The notes: generated from the sequence alone by a model not told the origin. A DNA stretch of 64,000 nt from Shimia isoporae (GCF_004346865.1 NZ_SMGR01000001.1:1302001-1366000); one strand, 5' to 3'; shown: positions 19,666-28,366, counted from the first letter of the stretch. Program-made: numbers and translations.

Positions 19666-20501
19666 AGGCCGACCATTTCACGTATTTCTGCAGGGCTCGC
19701 TCCCTCGTCACGGAATTTTGCGATTGCCCTTGCGTCATCGCGTTTGGCAAGCCGTTTTCCTGCGCCGTCGCGGATCAGGCTATGGTGGTGATACCGAGGA
19801 ACGGGCAAGCCGAGGAGCGTTTGCAGCAAGACGTGAATGCGGGTTGCTTCAAAGAGATCTTCGCCGCGGACGACGTGGGTGACTCCGGTGGCCGCGTCAT
19901 CCAGCACCACCGACAAATGGTAGGACGCTGCCATATTGCGACGCGACAGCACCACGTCGCCAATGGTTTCGGTGAGATCTCTTTGGGTTAAGTTGTGGTC
20001 TCCGGCAAAGGCAGGCCCGGTTTCAATGAAGCGCGCATAAAGATCTTTGGCGGCGCGCGCCATGTTCAAACGTGTGCAGGTGGCTTCATCAGCGGAAAGG
20101 TCTTTGGCGCGGCATGTTCCGGGATAGATGCGTCCATCAGGTCCAAAGAGCGGCGCTCCCTCTTGTGGGGCAGAGGCCGCAGCCTCGATATCGCGTCGGG
20201 TGCATTGGCACTCGAACGTGAGAGCGCGAGCACGAAGGGTGTCCAGAACGGTTTCGTAGTCGTCGAAGTGATCTGATTGGCGGCGTGGTTTTTCGTCCCA
20301 ACTCAGGCCGAGCCACGCCAAGTCATCATAGATCTGCTGTTCCCATTCGGGGCGTGCGCGGGATTGGTCGAGATCGTCAATGCGCAGGAGAAACCGCCCG
20401 CCGGCAGCGCGGGCCATATCGTGCGCAAGCAGAGCAGAGTAAGCATGGCCCAAATGGAGTGGGCCTGTAGGCGAAGGAGCAAACCTCGTCGTGAAAGTCA
20501 C
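19662..20501 (-). CDS. gluQ: Glutamyl-Q tRNA(Asp) synthetase
   Basis: A truncated glutamyl-tRNA synthetase that attaches glutamate to the queuosine at position 34 of tRNA(Asp). The 279-aa protein has the class I motif FAPSPTGPLHLGHAYSAL, the zinc-binding cysteines in CQCTRRDI and GTCRAK, and GKRLAKRD in place of KMSKS. It lacks the anticodon-binding domain, as expected of the family. It lies downstream of the methyltransferase gene? No: on this strand gluQ comes first, and its ATG overlaps the stop of that gene (ATGA at 20498-20501), which lies upstream in transcription order. Confidence 0.93.
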   Translation of the reverse strand: MTFTTRFAPSPTGPLHLGHAYSALLAHDMARAAGGRFLLRIDDLDQSRARPEWEQQIYDDLAWLGLSWDEKPRRQSDHFDDYETVLDTLRARALTFECQCTRRDIEAAASAPQEGAPLFGPDGRIYPGTCRAKDLSADEATCTRLNMARAAKDLYARFIETGPAFAGDHNLTQRDLTETIGDVVLSRRNMAASYHLSVVLDDAATGVTHVVRGEDLFEATRIHVLLQTLLGLPVPRYHHHSLIRDGAGKRLAKRDDARAIAKFRDEGASPAEIREMVGL

Positions 20502-21109
20502 AGTTTTTCAGCTAGATACACAGTGGAGTTGATGTTTCGCGCCGGAAGGTGCGGGCCGTATTCCTGCTCTAGCACCCGCAGCAGACCCTTGTCCACGCAG
20601 TCTGTGATTTTGGCGGCGTAGGCCGGGTCTTCGAGAGCGTGATCGTTGAAAGAGAGGACAAACAGTCCGCCGGGCGCGAGCTTTGAGAGCAGCACGTCAA
20701 ACACGTCCAGAGGCGCGGCGCCCGGGCCAATCACACCGATTGCGGCGATTGCGTCGTAGTCGCCTTGCGCAAAGGGCGGGGGTGCATCGTCCTGAATTTG
20801 GAGAAGCGAACGATAAAGGTTTTTTGTCCGCGCCTTTGCCAGCATTTCGGCGGAAAGATCCATTCCATCGATTGTCTCGAAACCTTCGGCGCGCAGTGCC
20901 AGACCAGAGAGACCTGTACCGCAACCAAAATCCAGAACGGGCAGGGAGCGATCTTTTTGATGCGCGGCAAGCAGACGGGCGCAACGGGCTGGCGTGACGT
21001 AGCCATTTTCGCCAACCTCGGTTTCATAGGTGGCGGCCCAATCATTGTAGAAATGTTCGATGCCTTTGCCGATGTGGTTATAGGCTTCGTCAAGAAACTT
21101 GCGGGTCAT
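20498..21109 (-). CDS. Class I SAM-dependent methyltransferase
   Basis: The 203-aa protein has the SAM-binding motif I VLDFGCGTGLSGLALR near residue 53, followed by IDGMDLSAEML (motif post I) and YDAIAAIGVI. The substrate cannot be read from the sequence. Start ATG at 21109 gives MTRKFLDEAYNHIGKGIEHF; a longer frame upstream would run into trmFO and has no support. In transcription order it lies between trmFO (37 bases upstream) and gluQ (4-base overlap), so the three may form one unit, with two of the three acting on tRNA. Confidence 0.82.
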   Translation of the reverse strand: MTRKFLDEAYNHIGKGIEHFYNDWAATYETEVGENGYVTPARCARLLAAHQKDRSLPVLDFGCGTGLSGLALRAEGFETIDGMDLSAEMLAKARTKNLYRSLLQIQDDAPPPFAQGDYDAIAAIGVIGPGAAPLDVFDVLLSKLAPGGLFVLSFNDHALEDPAYAAKITDCVDKGLLRVLEQEYGPHLPARNINSTVYLAEKL

Positions 21110-21146
21110 GCACTCAGCGTAAGCGCATGACCTGCTTTGCGTCCAG

Positions 21147-22490
21147 TCAGCTTTGTTTGTCGAGCCAGGTTTGCCACTCCGCTTTGGCTCGATCGGTGTA
21201 GGCCTTGTAGCGGTCCTTGCGTCCGCGGCGGCCACCCTTAAGGCCATCGACGGGCTGGAACAAACCGAAGTTTACATTCATCGGCTGGAAGGTTTTGGCC
21301 TCAGCACCACCTGTAATGTGATGAACGAGTGCGCCCATGGCGGTGTTCAGCGGAGCTGTATCCAGCTCGTTGCCAAGAATTTCGGCGGCGGCCAGTCGCC
21401 CCGCCAGAAGACCCATGGCCGCGCTCTCAACGTAGCCTTCGACCCCTGTCACCTGTCCGGCAAATCGGATGTTGGGGCGAGATTTCAAGCGCATCTGGTC
21501 GTCCAGAAGTGTCGGTGAATTGATGAACGTGTTGCGGTGGATACCCCCCAAACGCGCAAAGTTGGCGTTTTCAAGTCCGGGGATCATCCGGAATACCTCG
21601 GTTTGGGCGCCGTATTTCATTTTGGTCTGGAAGCCGACGATATTCAGCAGGGTTCCCAGCGCATTGTCGCGGCGCAATTGCACAACTGCATAAGCCTTGT
21701 CATCGGGATTGTGTGCATTTGTGAGGCCGACAGGTTTCATTGGACCATGGCGCAGGGTTTCGCGGCCCCGTTCCGCCATGACCTCGATTGGTAGGCAGCC
21801 ATCGAAATAGCCAGCCGTTTCACCTTCGTGGAACTCGGTTTTGTCGGCGGACAGGAGAGCATCAATGAAGGCCTCATATTGCTCCTTGTTCATCGGGCAA
21901 TTCAGATAGGCCTTTTGCTCTTCTTCCGTTTCGCCCTTGTCATAACGCGATTGAAGCCATGCGATGTCCATGTCGATGCTATCGGCATAAACAATCGGGG
22001 CTATGGCATCAAAAAAAGCGAGCCTGTCTGCACCTGTCTCGGCTTGGATAGCGGCGCCGAGTGCTGTGGATGTGAGCGGACCGGTTGCAAAGATCCAGTG
22101 TCCTTCAGCCGGCAGATCGGTGATTTCGCCATATTCGACAGATACATTCGGGTGAGACATAAGCGTTTCGGTCACGGATTCGGCAAAGGGGTCGCGGTCG
22201 ACAGCCAACGCACCACCGGCAGGTAGCCGGTGTTTGTCCGCCATTGCCATGATTAGACCGTTTGCCGCACGCATTTCCCAATGCAACAAACCGACGGCGT
22301 TCTGTTCGTGGTCGTCAGATCGGAATGAATTGGAACACACCATTTCGGCGAGGTGGCCCGTGCGGTGGGCGAAAGTTTCGACCTTGGGGCGCATTTCGTG
22401 GATTACCACCGAAACACCCATGTTGGCGGCCTGCCATGCGGCCTCGGACCCGGCCATGCCGCCGCCCACGATATGCAATGTCTGTGTCAT
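21147..22490 (-). CDS. trmFO: Methylenetetrahydrofolate--tRNA (uracil-5-)-methyltransferase TrmFO
   Basis: Folate- and FAD-dependent methylation of U54 in the T-loop of tRNA. The 447-aa protein begins [20 protein letters not shown], the FAD-binding motif, and has [11 protein letters not shown] and [16 protein letters not shown], typical of TrmFO/Gid. ATG at 22490 places the FAD motif at the N-terminus; the upstream extension is not needed. A 252-base leader with a strong inverted repeat (22564-22632) precedes it. Confidence 0.95.
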   Translation of the reverse strand: MTQTLHIVGGGMAGSEAAWQAANMGVSVVIHEMRPKVETFAHRTGHLAEMVCSNSFRSDDHEQNAVGLLHWEMRAANGLIMAMADKHRLPAGGALAVDRDPFAESVTETLMSHPNVSVEYGEITDLPAEGHWIFATGPLTSTALGAAIQAETGADRLAFFDAIAPIVYADSIDMDIAWLQSRYDKGETEEEQKAYLNCPMNKEQYEAFIDALLSADKTEFHEGETAGYFDGCLPIEVMAERGRETLRHGPMKPVGLTNAHNPDDKAYAVVQLRRDNALGTLLNIVGFQTKMKYGAQTEVFRMIPGLENANFARLGGIHRNTFINSPTLLDDQMRLKSRPNIRFAGQVTGVEGYVESAAMGLLAGRLAAAEILGNELDTAPLNTAMGALVHHITGGAEAKTFQPMNVNFGLFQPVDGLKGGRRGRKDRYKAYTDRAKAEWQTWLDKQS

Positions 22491-22563
22491 GAAGGCGGAG
22501 ATAGGGGAGCGCGCGGCAATTGGGAAGAGGCCGATGATCACATGTGGTTGGAAATTTTGGGAA

Positions 22564-22632
22564 GATCGCCAACATCCCGAGGTGGGATCAGAGAGAGTGA
22601 CCCCGAAGAGGGACGAGGGATTGTTGGCGATC
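22564..22632. repeat. Long inverted repeat in the trmFO leader
   Basis: GATCGCCAACA at 22564-22574 is the exact reverse complement of TGTTGGCGATC at 22622-22632. The stem continues inward with TCCC against GGGA after one unpaired T, giving about 15 base pairs round a 39-base interior. It lies 74 bases upstream of trmFO on the minus strand and 110 bases after the preceding minus gene. It could be an RNA regulatory hairpin, a terminator without T-run, or a small repeat element. Confidence 0.6.
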
Positions 22633-22719
22633 CATGTTTCCGGCGCGAGGGATTGCCGTAGACATGAGGAAAGGCTAGCACGCGGCGATTGGCCGATATA
22701 TCCGTTAAGAAACAGGTAT

Positions 22720-22739
22720 TTGCGGCAATATCACCGCAA
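22720..22739. other. Stem-loop after the enoyl-CoA hydratase gene
   Basis: TTGCGG at 22720-22725 pairs with CCGCAA at 22734-22739, starting 4 bases beyond the stop of the minus-strand gene at 22743. On the minus strand no T-run follows, so only a weak terminator can be proposed. Confidence 0.35.
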
Positions 22740-22742
22740 ATT

Positions 22743-23531
22743 TTACTGATCTGACCACTCGGGTGGGCGTTTCTCAAGAAAGGCAGCAATGCCTTCTTCG
22801 GTGTCGCGCCAGAGCATGTTCTGAACCATGACATCGCCCGTGTAGTCATAGGCCTCGTCCAATGGTTTCTGGAGTTGCTCGTAGAAAGCCTGCTTTCCGA
22901 TTTTGACCGCAGCGCCGAGTTTGCCAGCCACCGTTTCTGCCAGTTCAGTTGTAGATTGTGCGAGCGAGTCGGCGGGAACGACCCGATTGATCAAACCGAG
23001 TCCGCATGCGCGGTGAGCGTCAATGAAGGCGCCGGTCGTGAGCATTTCGAAGGCCTGTTTTCTCGGAATATTGCGCGAAAGGGCAACCATTGGCGTGGAG
23101 CAAAACAGACCGATGTTGACGCCATTGACGCCAAACCGGGTGTTGTCGGCAGCCACGGCCATGTCGCATGTGGCAACGAGCTGGCATCCTGCAGCGGTCG
23201 CAATGCCATGAACTTGTGCAATGACCGGCTGAGGCATGCGCTGAATGGTCTGCATCATTGTGGCACAACGGGTAAAAAGGGCTTTGAAGTAGGCCTTGCC
23301 ACCGTCCTCCGCTTGACGGCCCTGTGTCATTTGCTTCAGGTCGTGCCCTGCGCAAAAAGCTTTGCCTTCGCCGGAGAGCACCACAGTACGGACAGATTGG
23401 TCTCGAGCAATTTCATCAAACGCGGATTGCAACTCGGCAAGCATTTCATCTGACAATGCGTTGAGACGCTCTGGGGCGTTCATTGTCAGATAGGCGACCG
23501 CATTTGCGTCGCGACGTTCCAGATTTCCCAT
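22743..23531 (-). CDS. Enoyl-CoA hydratase/isomerase family protein
   Basis: Crotonase-fold protein of 262 residues. It has GKAFCAGHDLKQM (first oxyanion-hole segment) and PVIAQVHGIATAAGCQLVATCDMAV (second). The HDLKQM and CATMMQTIQRMPQPVIA context resembles the ECHDC3 subgroup. The usual second catalytic glutamate region reads FGVNGVNIGLFCSTPMVALSR, with no obvious Glu, so classical hydratase activity is doubtful and the substrate is unknown. It diverges from a thioesterase gene across 56 bases. Confidence 0.85.
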   Translation of the reverse strand: MGNLERRDANAVAYLTMNAPERLNALSDEMLAELQSAFDEIARDQSVRTVVLSGEGKAFCAGHDLKQMTQGRQAEDGGKAYFKALFTRCATMMQTIQRMPQPVIAQVHGIATAAGCQLVATCDMAVAADNTRFGVNGVNIGLFCSTPMVALSRNIPRKQAFEMLTTGAFIDAHRACGLGLINRVVPADSLAQSTTELAETVAGKLGAAVKIGKQAFYEQLQKPLDEAYDYTGDVMVQNMLWRDTEEGIAAFLEKRPPEWSDQ

Positions 23532-23587
23532 CTTGCCCTCCCATGCCTTTGGCGCAACCTTAGCCGTGGGAAGAGGAGAGGAAAAGC

Positions 23588-24007
23588 ATGCAAGCCGTGA
23601 TGACCAAAGAAGATTTGACGGAGTTTCTCGAACGGGTGTTTCCGCAGGTGCGGGATGATTTTGTGATCGAGAGCATCGACGGCGTGAATACGGTCATGCG
23701 ATTAAAGGTGGCGGAGCGCCACTTGCGGCCTGGCGGCACAGTATCCGGACCAAGCATGTTTGGTTTGGCGGATGTATCGGCCTATGTGGCGACATTGGCG
23801 CGGATTGGGAAAGAGGCGCTGACCGTGACAACGGGGTGTTCGATGGACTTCATGCGCAAACCCGAGGCAGGAAAAGATCTTATCGCGCACGCAACGCTTC
23901 TGAAGCTTGGACGAACGCTATCTGTGACCAGTATCCTGATTTATTCGGAAGGCAGCGACGCGCCGGTGGCGCGCGCCAACATGACCTATTCGATCCCACC
24001 AAAATGA
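23588..24007 (+). CDS. PaaI-family thioesterase (hot-dog fold)
   Basis: A 139-aa hot-dog domain protein. The segment RPGGTVSGPSMFGLADVSAYVATLA carries the usual central helix with an acidic residue for catalysis, and TGCSMDFMRKPEAGKDLIAHATLLKLGRTL the second half of the fold. Such enzymes hydrolyse acyl-CoA thioesters; the substrate here is unknown. GGAAAAGC precedes the ATG. Divergent from the enoyl-CoA hydratase homologue, so both may serve acyl-CoA turnover. The stop overlaps the next start (ATGA). Confidence 0.85.
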   Translation: MQAVMTKEDLTEFLERVFPQVRDDFVIESIDGVNTVMRLKVAERHLRPGGTVSGPSMFGLADVSAYVATLARIGKEALTVTTGCSMDFMRKPEAGKDLIAHATLLKLGRTLSVTSILIYSEGSDAPVARANMTYSIPPK

Positions 24008-24648
24008 GCTTGGCGCGCTTGATTGCGCTGATTGTGACGTTGGTTGTTGCCAGCAGATTTGTGGCTTTTGGTGCGGACGATGGGTTCGACCGTGACCAAG
24101 GCACGCCAATTTGGGTGTTTGATCATGGCTACCACGCGGGTTTGGTGATTGCGCGAAGTAGCCTGAGTAAATTCGAGGGCGCGCGTTCGCAGGTCTGGCT
24201 GGCCCAATTTCCCGAAGCAGATTGGTTTGAATTCGGGTGGGGGGATACGGGTTTCTACTTCGAAGTGCCTGCTTATGAAAACGTTACACTGGCGATTGGT
24301 GCCAAGGCGCTTTTGTGGCCAAGTGACAGTGTGATGCACATATCAACCGGTTCGGGAACGCCGTTTGCGGTGTTTTCTCATTCCGACGGAGTGGAAATTC
24401 CAGTGACGGATGATGCGCTTGTCCAGATGCTTGCCTTTATTGAATCAGGTGCTGCGACCGACGTGCCGCTCGGGCCTGGGCTTTACGGCGTCAGCCGATT
24501 TTATCAAGGCCGTGGCGCCTATCATCTTTTTCAAACGTGCAACAGCTGGGTTTCGCAGGCTTTGCGGGCAGGCGACGTGCGTTCTGCACCGGGCCCATCT
24601 GTCCTGAGTGCCGGTCTACTTTGGGATTTGAAACGTCGTTACAATTGA
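24004..24648 (+). CDS. DUF2459 family protein, putatively exported
   Basis: The 214-aa protein begins with a membrane segment or signal anchor (LARLIALIVTLVVASRFVAFGA), followed by VFDHGYHAGLVI and, later, TCNSWVSQAL. These His and Cys motifs and the DWFEFGWGDTGFY segment match the DUF2459 (TIGR02117) family, whose biochemical role is not established. The Cys and His suggest a papain-like hydrolase fold, which is inference. ATG at 24004 overlaps the previous stop by 4 bases, showing coupling to the thioesterase gene. Confidence 0.75.
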   Translation: MSLARLIALIVTLVVASRFVAFGADDGFDRDQGTPIWVFDHGYHAGLVIARSSLSKFEGARSQVWLAQFPEADWFEFGWGDTGFYFEVPAYENVTLAIGAKALLWPSDSVMHISTGSGTPFAVFSHSDGVEIPVTDDALVQMLAFIESGAATDVPLGPGLYGVSRFYQGRGAYHLFQTCNSWVSQALRAGDVRSAPGPSVLSAGLLWDLKRRYN

Positions 24649-24660
24649 GGGGCACTGACG

Positions 24661-24686
24661 AAAAAGGGCCGGGATTGACCCGGCCC
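24661..24686 (-). terminator. Intrinsic terminator of the DUF1127 gene
   Basis: GGGCCGGG at 24666-24673, loop of 5, then CCCGGCCC at 24679-24686. On the minus strand five T follow (AAAAA at 24661-24665), so it ends transcripts from the small minus gene at 24711-24941. The plus gene ending at 24648 may use the hairpin but has no T-run. Confidence 0.85.
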
Positions 24687-24710
24687 AGTGGAAGAGGCGT
24701 CTGACGGGGA

Positions 24711-24941
24711 TCAGATCCGCCACATCTTTTTCTGGGCCTCCAGTCGGGCGTCATCGACAGTAAGGCCGACATCCCACAAATGATCCTCGGAAAGCTTGGA
24801 GAGTGCACGGCGCGTGCGAACGCGTTGATCCCATTCCGTGACCATTGCAGCAAAAGACAGTGCCAGACGCGCAGCAACAGGAAGTTGAGCGTTTGCATTG
24901 CGGTTTGTCAGAGATTGCAGATTGGTTGTGGTCATAGTCAT
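24711..24941 (-). CDS. DUF1127 small protein (YjiS-like)
   Basis: A 76-aa protein whose C-terminal half has the DUF1127 pattern: RVRTRRALSKLSEDHLWDVGLTVDDARLEAQKKMWR. Small DUF1127 proteins in other alphaproteobacteria are involved in RNA turnover and phosphate or stress adaptation, and have an arginine-rich helix that can bind RNA. ATG at 24941 (MTMTTTNLQS) is preceded by GGAGA. It diverges from the MocR-type gene, with an operator-like palindrome at 24956-24969 just upstream of its start, so it may be a target of that regulator. Confidence 0.82.
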   Translation of the reverse strand: MTMTTTNLQSLTNRNANAQLPVAARLALSFAAMVTEWDQRVRTRRALSKLSEDHLWDVGLTVDDARLEAQKKMWRI

Positions 24942-24955
24942 GGGCGTCTCCAATA

Positions 24956-24969
24956 TTGTATTGATACAA
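24956..24969. promoter_or_regulatory. Operator copy 1, TTGTAT-TG-ATACAA
   Basis: A 14-base palindrome with perfect 6-base arms, lying between the divergent DUF1127 and MocR-type genes, 15 bases upstream of the DUF1127 start. The identical 14-mer recurs at 25086-25099. Confidence 0.6.
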
Positions 24970-25028
24970 ACCTCAAATTTGTTACAAAGTGGGTGTATGT
25001 CTATGTCACCATGATTGCGAGGGAAATA

Positions 25029-25043
25029 TTGTGATTGATACAA
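25029..25043. promoter_or_regulatory. Operator copy 2 over the MocR start codon
   Basis: TTGTGATTGATACAA shares the right ten bases (ATTGATACAA) with the other copies and has a one-base longer left half. It covers the GTG start at 25031, so binding here could block transcription or translation of the regulator's own gene. Confidence 0.45.
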
Positions 25044-26425
25044 TTTGGCCGCCTGATTTTGAGAAATCCACGGGTCCAAAGTACATTGTATTGATACAAT
25101 CACTGCGTGGAGCCGTCCGCAACGGACAGCTTCCGATTGGGGAAAAGCTTCCACCGGTGAGGGAGTTGGCGTGGCAGTTAGGGATCACGCCAGGGACGGT
25201 GGCTCGTGCGTACAAGATGGCTGTGGAAGAAGGACTGCTGGAGACCACAGTTGGGCGTGGAACATTTGTCGCCAACACCCGTTCCGAACCTGATCTGGTG
25301 TCAGACCCATTGTTGCCGATCAGCCAAAGCGAAGATCTGGATCTTCGCCCGGTGCGCGTGCCGGATGTCGGTCAGGACCGTATTATTCGCAATGTCCTCG
25401 GCATACTGTCCAAGGGATGCCACACGCCTTATGTCGGTTGCGCCACTTCTGCCACTGACCTTTTGGCACGTCAGGCCGTGGTCAACTGGGTGGGATCAGA
25501 CTTGGCAGGAAGGTTTGGTGCAGACGACGTGGTTCTGGCAATGGGCGCGCAGAATGCATCGGTTATAGCTCTTCAATGTTGTTTGCACGGAAATGCACCG
25601 ACTGTTCTTACGGAGGCGGTCACTTTTCCCGGGGTCCGGCATGCCGGACGCCTGCTGAGGGCAGAGGTCATTGGCGTGGAACAGGATCAGCATGGGCTGC
25701 GCCCGGATTTGCTGGAAGACGCTTTGCGTCGACATGGCGGACAGGTTCTGGTGACGTCGGCGCAGGCGCACAGCCCGACGACGATCCAGACTCCGTTGGA
25801 AAGACGGCAGGAAATTGCAGAACTCGCGCGGCACTACAACTTGCAGATCATCGAGGATGATTGCCACGCGATTGGCACAGCTGATACGCCGTCTTATCGC
25901 GCGCTCTGTCCGGACAGAGCGTGGTACATCGGTTCGTTGACGAAGTCGGTCTCGGCTGCGTTACGGTTCGGGTATCTGGTTGCGCCGGAAGGGCGGGCTC
26001 AGACCGCGAGGCATGTGGCGCAATCCAACTTTTACGGTTTGGCACAGCCGATCCTTGATATCTGTGCGGAACTAATACTTACGGGACAGGCGGAGAGGAT
26101 CAGGGAGCAGGTTCTAAAATCCATCAGGTCGCGTGTACAGCTTGCCGTGAATGTACTTGGCAGTTGGGACATACGTTGGCGCCCAGATCTGCCGTTTATC
26201 TGGTTGCGTCTGCCACAGGGCTGGCGGGGATCAACATTTGTTCGAGCCTGTGATGCGGAGGGGATCAGGATCAAATCCGCTGACGAGTACGTTCTTTCCG
26301 ACGGGCAGGCTCCGAATGCGGTGCGTATCGCTTTGCCGTCGGATGTAGCAGAGCCAGAACTGCGGACGGCGTTGGAGTTGATGTCTGATTTGCTGTCGAA
26401 ACCGCATTATCACGCCGAATATTAG
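25031..26425 (+). CDS. MocR-type regulator (GntR HTH fused to aminotransferase domain)
   Basis: MocR proteins join an N-terminal GntR winged helix to a fold-type I PLP aminotransferase domain that senses an amine or PLP-linked ligand. The 464-aa protein has the HTH at about residues 12-75 (LPPVRELAWQLGITPGTVAR) and the PLP domain from about 110, with Lys305 in GSLTKSVSA as the Schiff-base residue and EDDCHAIGT nearby. I chose GTG at 25031 (GAGGGA seven bases upstream), since the conserved domain starts there. Three operator-like repeats surround the start. Ligand unknown; the pdxR, gabR and taurine subgroups are all possible. Confidence 0.86.
   Translation: MIDTIWPPDFEKSTGPKYIVLIQSLRGAVRNGQLPIGEKLPPVRELAWQLGITPGTVARAYKMAVEEGLLETTVGRGTFVANTRSEPDLVSDPLLPISQSEDLDLRPVRVPDVGQDRIIRNVLGILSKGCHTPYVGCATSATDLLARQAVVNWVGSDLAGRFGADDVVLAMGAQNASVIALQCCLHGNAPTVLTEAVTFPGVRHAGRLLRAEVIGVEQDQHGLRPDLLEDALRRHGGQVLVTSAQAHSPTTIQTPLERRQEIAELARHYNLQIIEDDCHAIGTADTPSYRALCPDRAWYIGSLTKSVSAALRFGYLVAPEGRAQTARHVAQSNFYGLAQPILDICAELILTGQAERIREQVLKSIRSRVQLAVNVLGSWDIRWRPDLPFIWLRLPQGWRGSTFVRACDAEGIRIKSADEYVLSDGQAPNAVRIALPSDVAEPELRTALELMSDLLSKPHYHAEY
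25086..25099. promoter_or_regulatory. Operator copy 3, identical to copy 1, inside the MocR gene
   Basis: An exact second copy of the 14-base palindrome, 130 bases from copy 1 and within codons 19-23 of the regulator gene. A position inside the coding region is unusual for a repressor site and suggests looping with copies 1 and 2, or that the site predates the current start. Confidence 0.55.
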
Positions 26426-26490
26426 TGGGGTAAAATGATACCTATTTTTCAAGACATTGAAATCATTTGATTATTTTGAAGTTGTGGCGC

Positions 26491-26518
26491 TTGACGTGAC
26501 AATTGGCTGCTTTATAAC
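26491..26518 (+). promoter_or_regulatory. Sigma-70-type promoter for rplM-rpsI
   Basis: TTGACG at 26491-26496 and TATAAC at 26513-26518 with a 16-base gap match the -35 and -10 consensus. It leaves a leader of about 60 bases before rplM, which is normal for a ribosomal protein operon. Confidence 0.75.
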
Positions 26519-26584
26519 CTGCCCATCGCATTTTGATGCGTCGGTACGTCGTCGCATCTGTCAACCAATCATGGAAGACCTGAC

Positions 26585-27046
26585 ATGAAAACCTTCTCTG
26601 CTACTCCGGCAGACATCGAGAAGAAGTGGATCATCATCGACGCCGAAGGCGTGGTGCTGGGCCGTCTCGCATCGATCGTCGCCATGCGCCTGCGCGGCAA
26701 GCACAAGGCGTCCTTTACCCCGCACATGGACATGGGTGACAACGTCATCGTGATCAACGCGGACAAAGTCCAGATGACCGGCAAGAAACGCACGGACAAG
26801 AAATACTACTGGCACACCGGCCACCCGGGCGGCATCAAGCACCGCACTGCGGAACAGATCCTGGAAGGCGCGCACCCAGAGCGCGTTGTGACCAAAGCTG
26901 TTCAGCGCATGCTGCCGGGCAACCGCCTGTCCCGCAAGCAAATGACCAACCTGCGCGTTTATGCCGGTGCCGAGCACCCGCACGAAGCACAGGCCCCTGA
27001 AGTGCTGGACGTGAAGTCCATGAACAGCAAGAACACCCGGAGCTAA
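26585..27046 (+). CDS. rplM: 50S ribosomal protein L13
   Basis: Early-assembly protein of the large subunit. The 153-aa protein has the family's start [27 protein letters not shown], the [12 protein letters not shown] segment and [19 protein letters not shown]. Length is typical. It precedes rpsI by 3 bases, the conserved rplM-rpsI pair. Codon use is strongly biased to C- and G-ending codons, as expected of a highly expressed gene. Confidence 0.98.
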   Translation: MKTFSATPADIEKKWIIIDAEGVVLGRLASIVAMRLRGKHKASFTPHMDMGDNVIVINADKVQMTGKKRTDKKYYWHTGHPGGIKHRTAEQILEGAHPERVVTKAVQRMLPGNRLSRKQMTNLRVYAGAEHPHEAQAPEVLDVKSMNSKNTRS

Positions 27047-27049
27047 TCC

Positions 27050-27535
27050 ATGGCTGATCAAATCAACTCGCTTGAAGAGCTGAACGCCGTTGCCGGTGAA
27101 GAAGCTGTCGTAGTCGAAGCCGCGCCGCGTGAGCCGGTACGTGACGAACTGGGCCGCTCCTATGCGACCGGTAAACGTAAAGACGCTGTTGCCCGCGTTT
27201 GGATCAAACCGGGTTCCGGTAAGGTCGTCGTGAACGGCAAAGATCAGGACAAGTATTTTGCGCGTCCGGTTCTGCAGCTGATCCTGCGTCAACCGTTCCA
27301 GGTTGCCGGCGTCGAAGGTGAATTTGACGTATACGCCACCGTTAAAGGTGGTGGTCTGACCGGTCAGGCCGGTGCAGTAAAGCACGGTATCTCCAAAGCT
27401 CTGCAGCTTTATGAACCGTCCCTGCGCGCGCCGCTGAAAGCCGCCGGCTTCCTGACACGCGACAGCCGTGTTGTTGAACGTAAGAAGTACGGTAAGCGCA
27501 AAGCACGTCGTTCTTTCCAGTTCTCCAAGCGTTAA
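27050..27535 (+). CDS. rpsI: 30S ribosomal protein S9
   Basis: Head protein of the small subunit whose C-terminal tail reaches the P-site tRNA. The 161-aa protein carries an acidic N-terminal extension of about 30 residues, then [39 protein letters not shown] and the basic tail ending SFQFSKR. The terminal KR and upstream [11 protein letters not shown] are typical. An intrinsic terminator follows at once. Confidence 0.98.
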   Translation: MADQINSLEELNAVAGEEAVVVEAAPREPVRDELGRSYATGKRKDAVARVWIKPGSGKVVVNGKDQDKYFARPVLQLILRQPFQVAGVEGEFDVYATVKGGGLTGQAGAVKHGISKALQLYEPSLRAPLKAAGFLTRDSRVVERKKYGKRKARRSFQFSKR

Positions 27536-27560
27536 GCTTCAGACGAACAAAGAATTTCAA

Positions 27561-27589
27561 AAGGCCGCGCGTTCTGCGCGGCCTTTTTT
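27561..27589 (+). terminator. Intrinsic terminator of rplM-rpsI
   Basis: GGCCGCGC at 27563-27570, five-base loop, GCGCGGCC at 27576-27583, then six T. Eight perfect base pairs; it closes the ribosomal operon before the cytochrome module. Confidence 0.93.
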
Positions 27590-27685
27590 CGTTGTGCCGG
27601 ACACTGCAATTAACGGTCTGTTAAGCATTTGGCCAAAAACTGCCCCTGTTAAAGCCTTTGATTTAGAGATTGAGCGGAGCCAGTC

Positions 27686-28366
27686 ATGAAAGCTCCCACC
27701 GCACGACAGGTCCGGATCGCCGCTGTGTTTGCTGGGTTACCGATGTTTTTGGCTGCTGCCGTGGTCATGACCGATCCCATTGCCATGCCAATCATGGCCC
27801 ACGGGCCAATCCAAGCAAGCCATGAGAGCATTCAGTGCGAGGCATGCCACCAGCCCAGCCCGGGAACAGCTCGCCAGCAGGTCCAAGGCAAGCTGCACTT
27901 TCTTTTGGGGTTGCGAGAAACGCCCGTGGATTTCGGATTCAGCGCGGTGACATCCAAGGCGTGTTTGGCTTGCCACGAGCGTCCGAACGAGCGTCATCCG
28001 ATCTATCGGTTCCAGGAACCGCGATTTCAGGCTTCTCTGGCGCTAGTCGAAGCCACCAGTTGTCTGGGATGTCATTCGGAACATACCAATCACAGGGCCT
28101 CGATCGATTTGCTGTTTTGTCAGGCGTGTCATGAGGATTTGAAACTGAAATCCGACCCACTTGACGTGAACCATGAAACCTTGATTGCCAATCTGGAGTG
28201 GCAAACTTGCTTGGGATGTCATGACTTCCACGGGAACCACAAACATCAGGCGCCAACGCTGTTAGAGGCCGCGATACCGGCGGAGGCGGTGCTGCTATAC
28301 TTGCAGGCGGGTCCAAGCCCTTATCCGCTTCCGAAACTTTTCAAGGGAAGAGAGGGCGGCGAATGA
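27686..28366 (+). CDS. Membrane-anchored pentahaem cytochrome c
   Basis: A 226-aa protein with one N-terminal membrane segment (about residues 10-29, uncleaved anchor or signal) followed by five CxxCH haem sites at residues 51-55, 93-97, 126-130, 145-149 and 175-179, plus spare histidines (HHxN and SEHTNH contexts) suitable as second ligands. It resembles cytochrome c3/c7-type and NapC/NrfH-like electron carriers in density of haem, but I cannot assign it to a named subfamily. It is the first gene of a three-gene unit (4- and 13-base overlaps). Periplasmic electron transfer is the likely role. Confidence 0.8.
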   Translation: MKAPTARQVRIAAVFAGLPMFLAAAVVMTDPIAMPIMAHGPIQASHESIQCEACHQPSPGTARQQVQGKLHFLLGLRETPVDFGFSAVTSKACLACHERPNERHPIYRFQEPRFQASLALVEATSCLGCHSEHTNHRASIDLLFCQACHEDLKLKSDPLDVNHETLIANLEWQTCLGCHDFHGNHKHQAPTLLEAAIPAEAVLLYLQAGPSPYPLPKLFKGREGGE

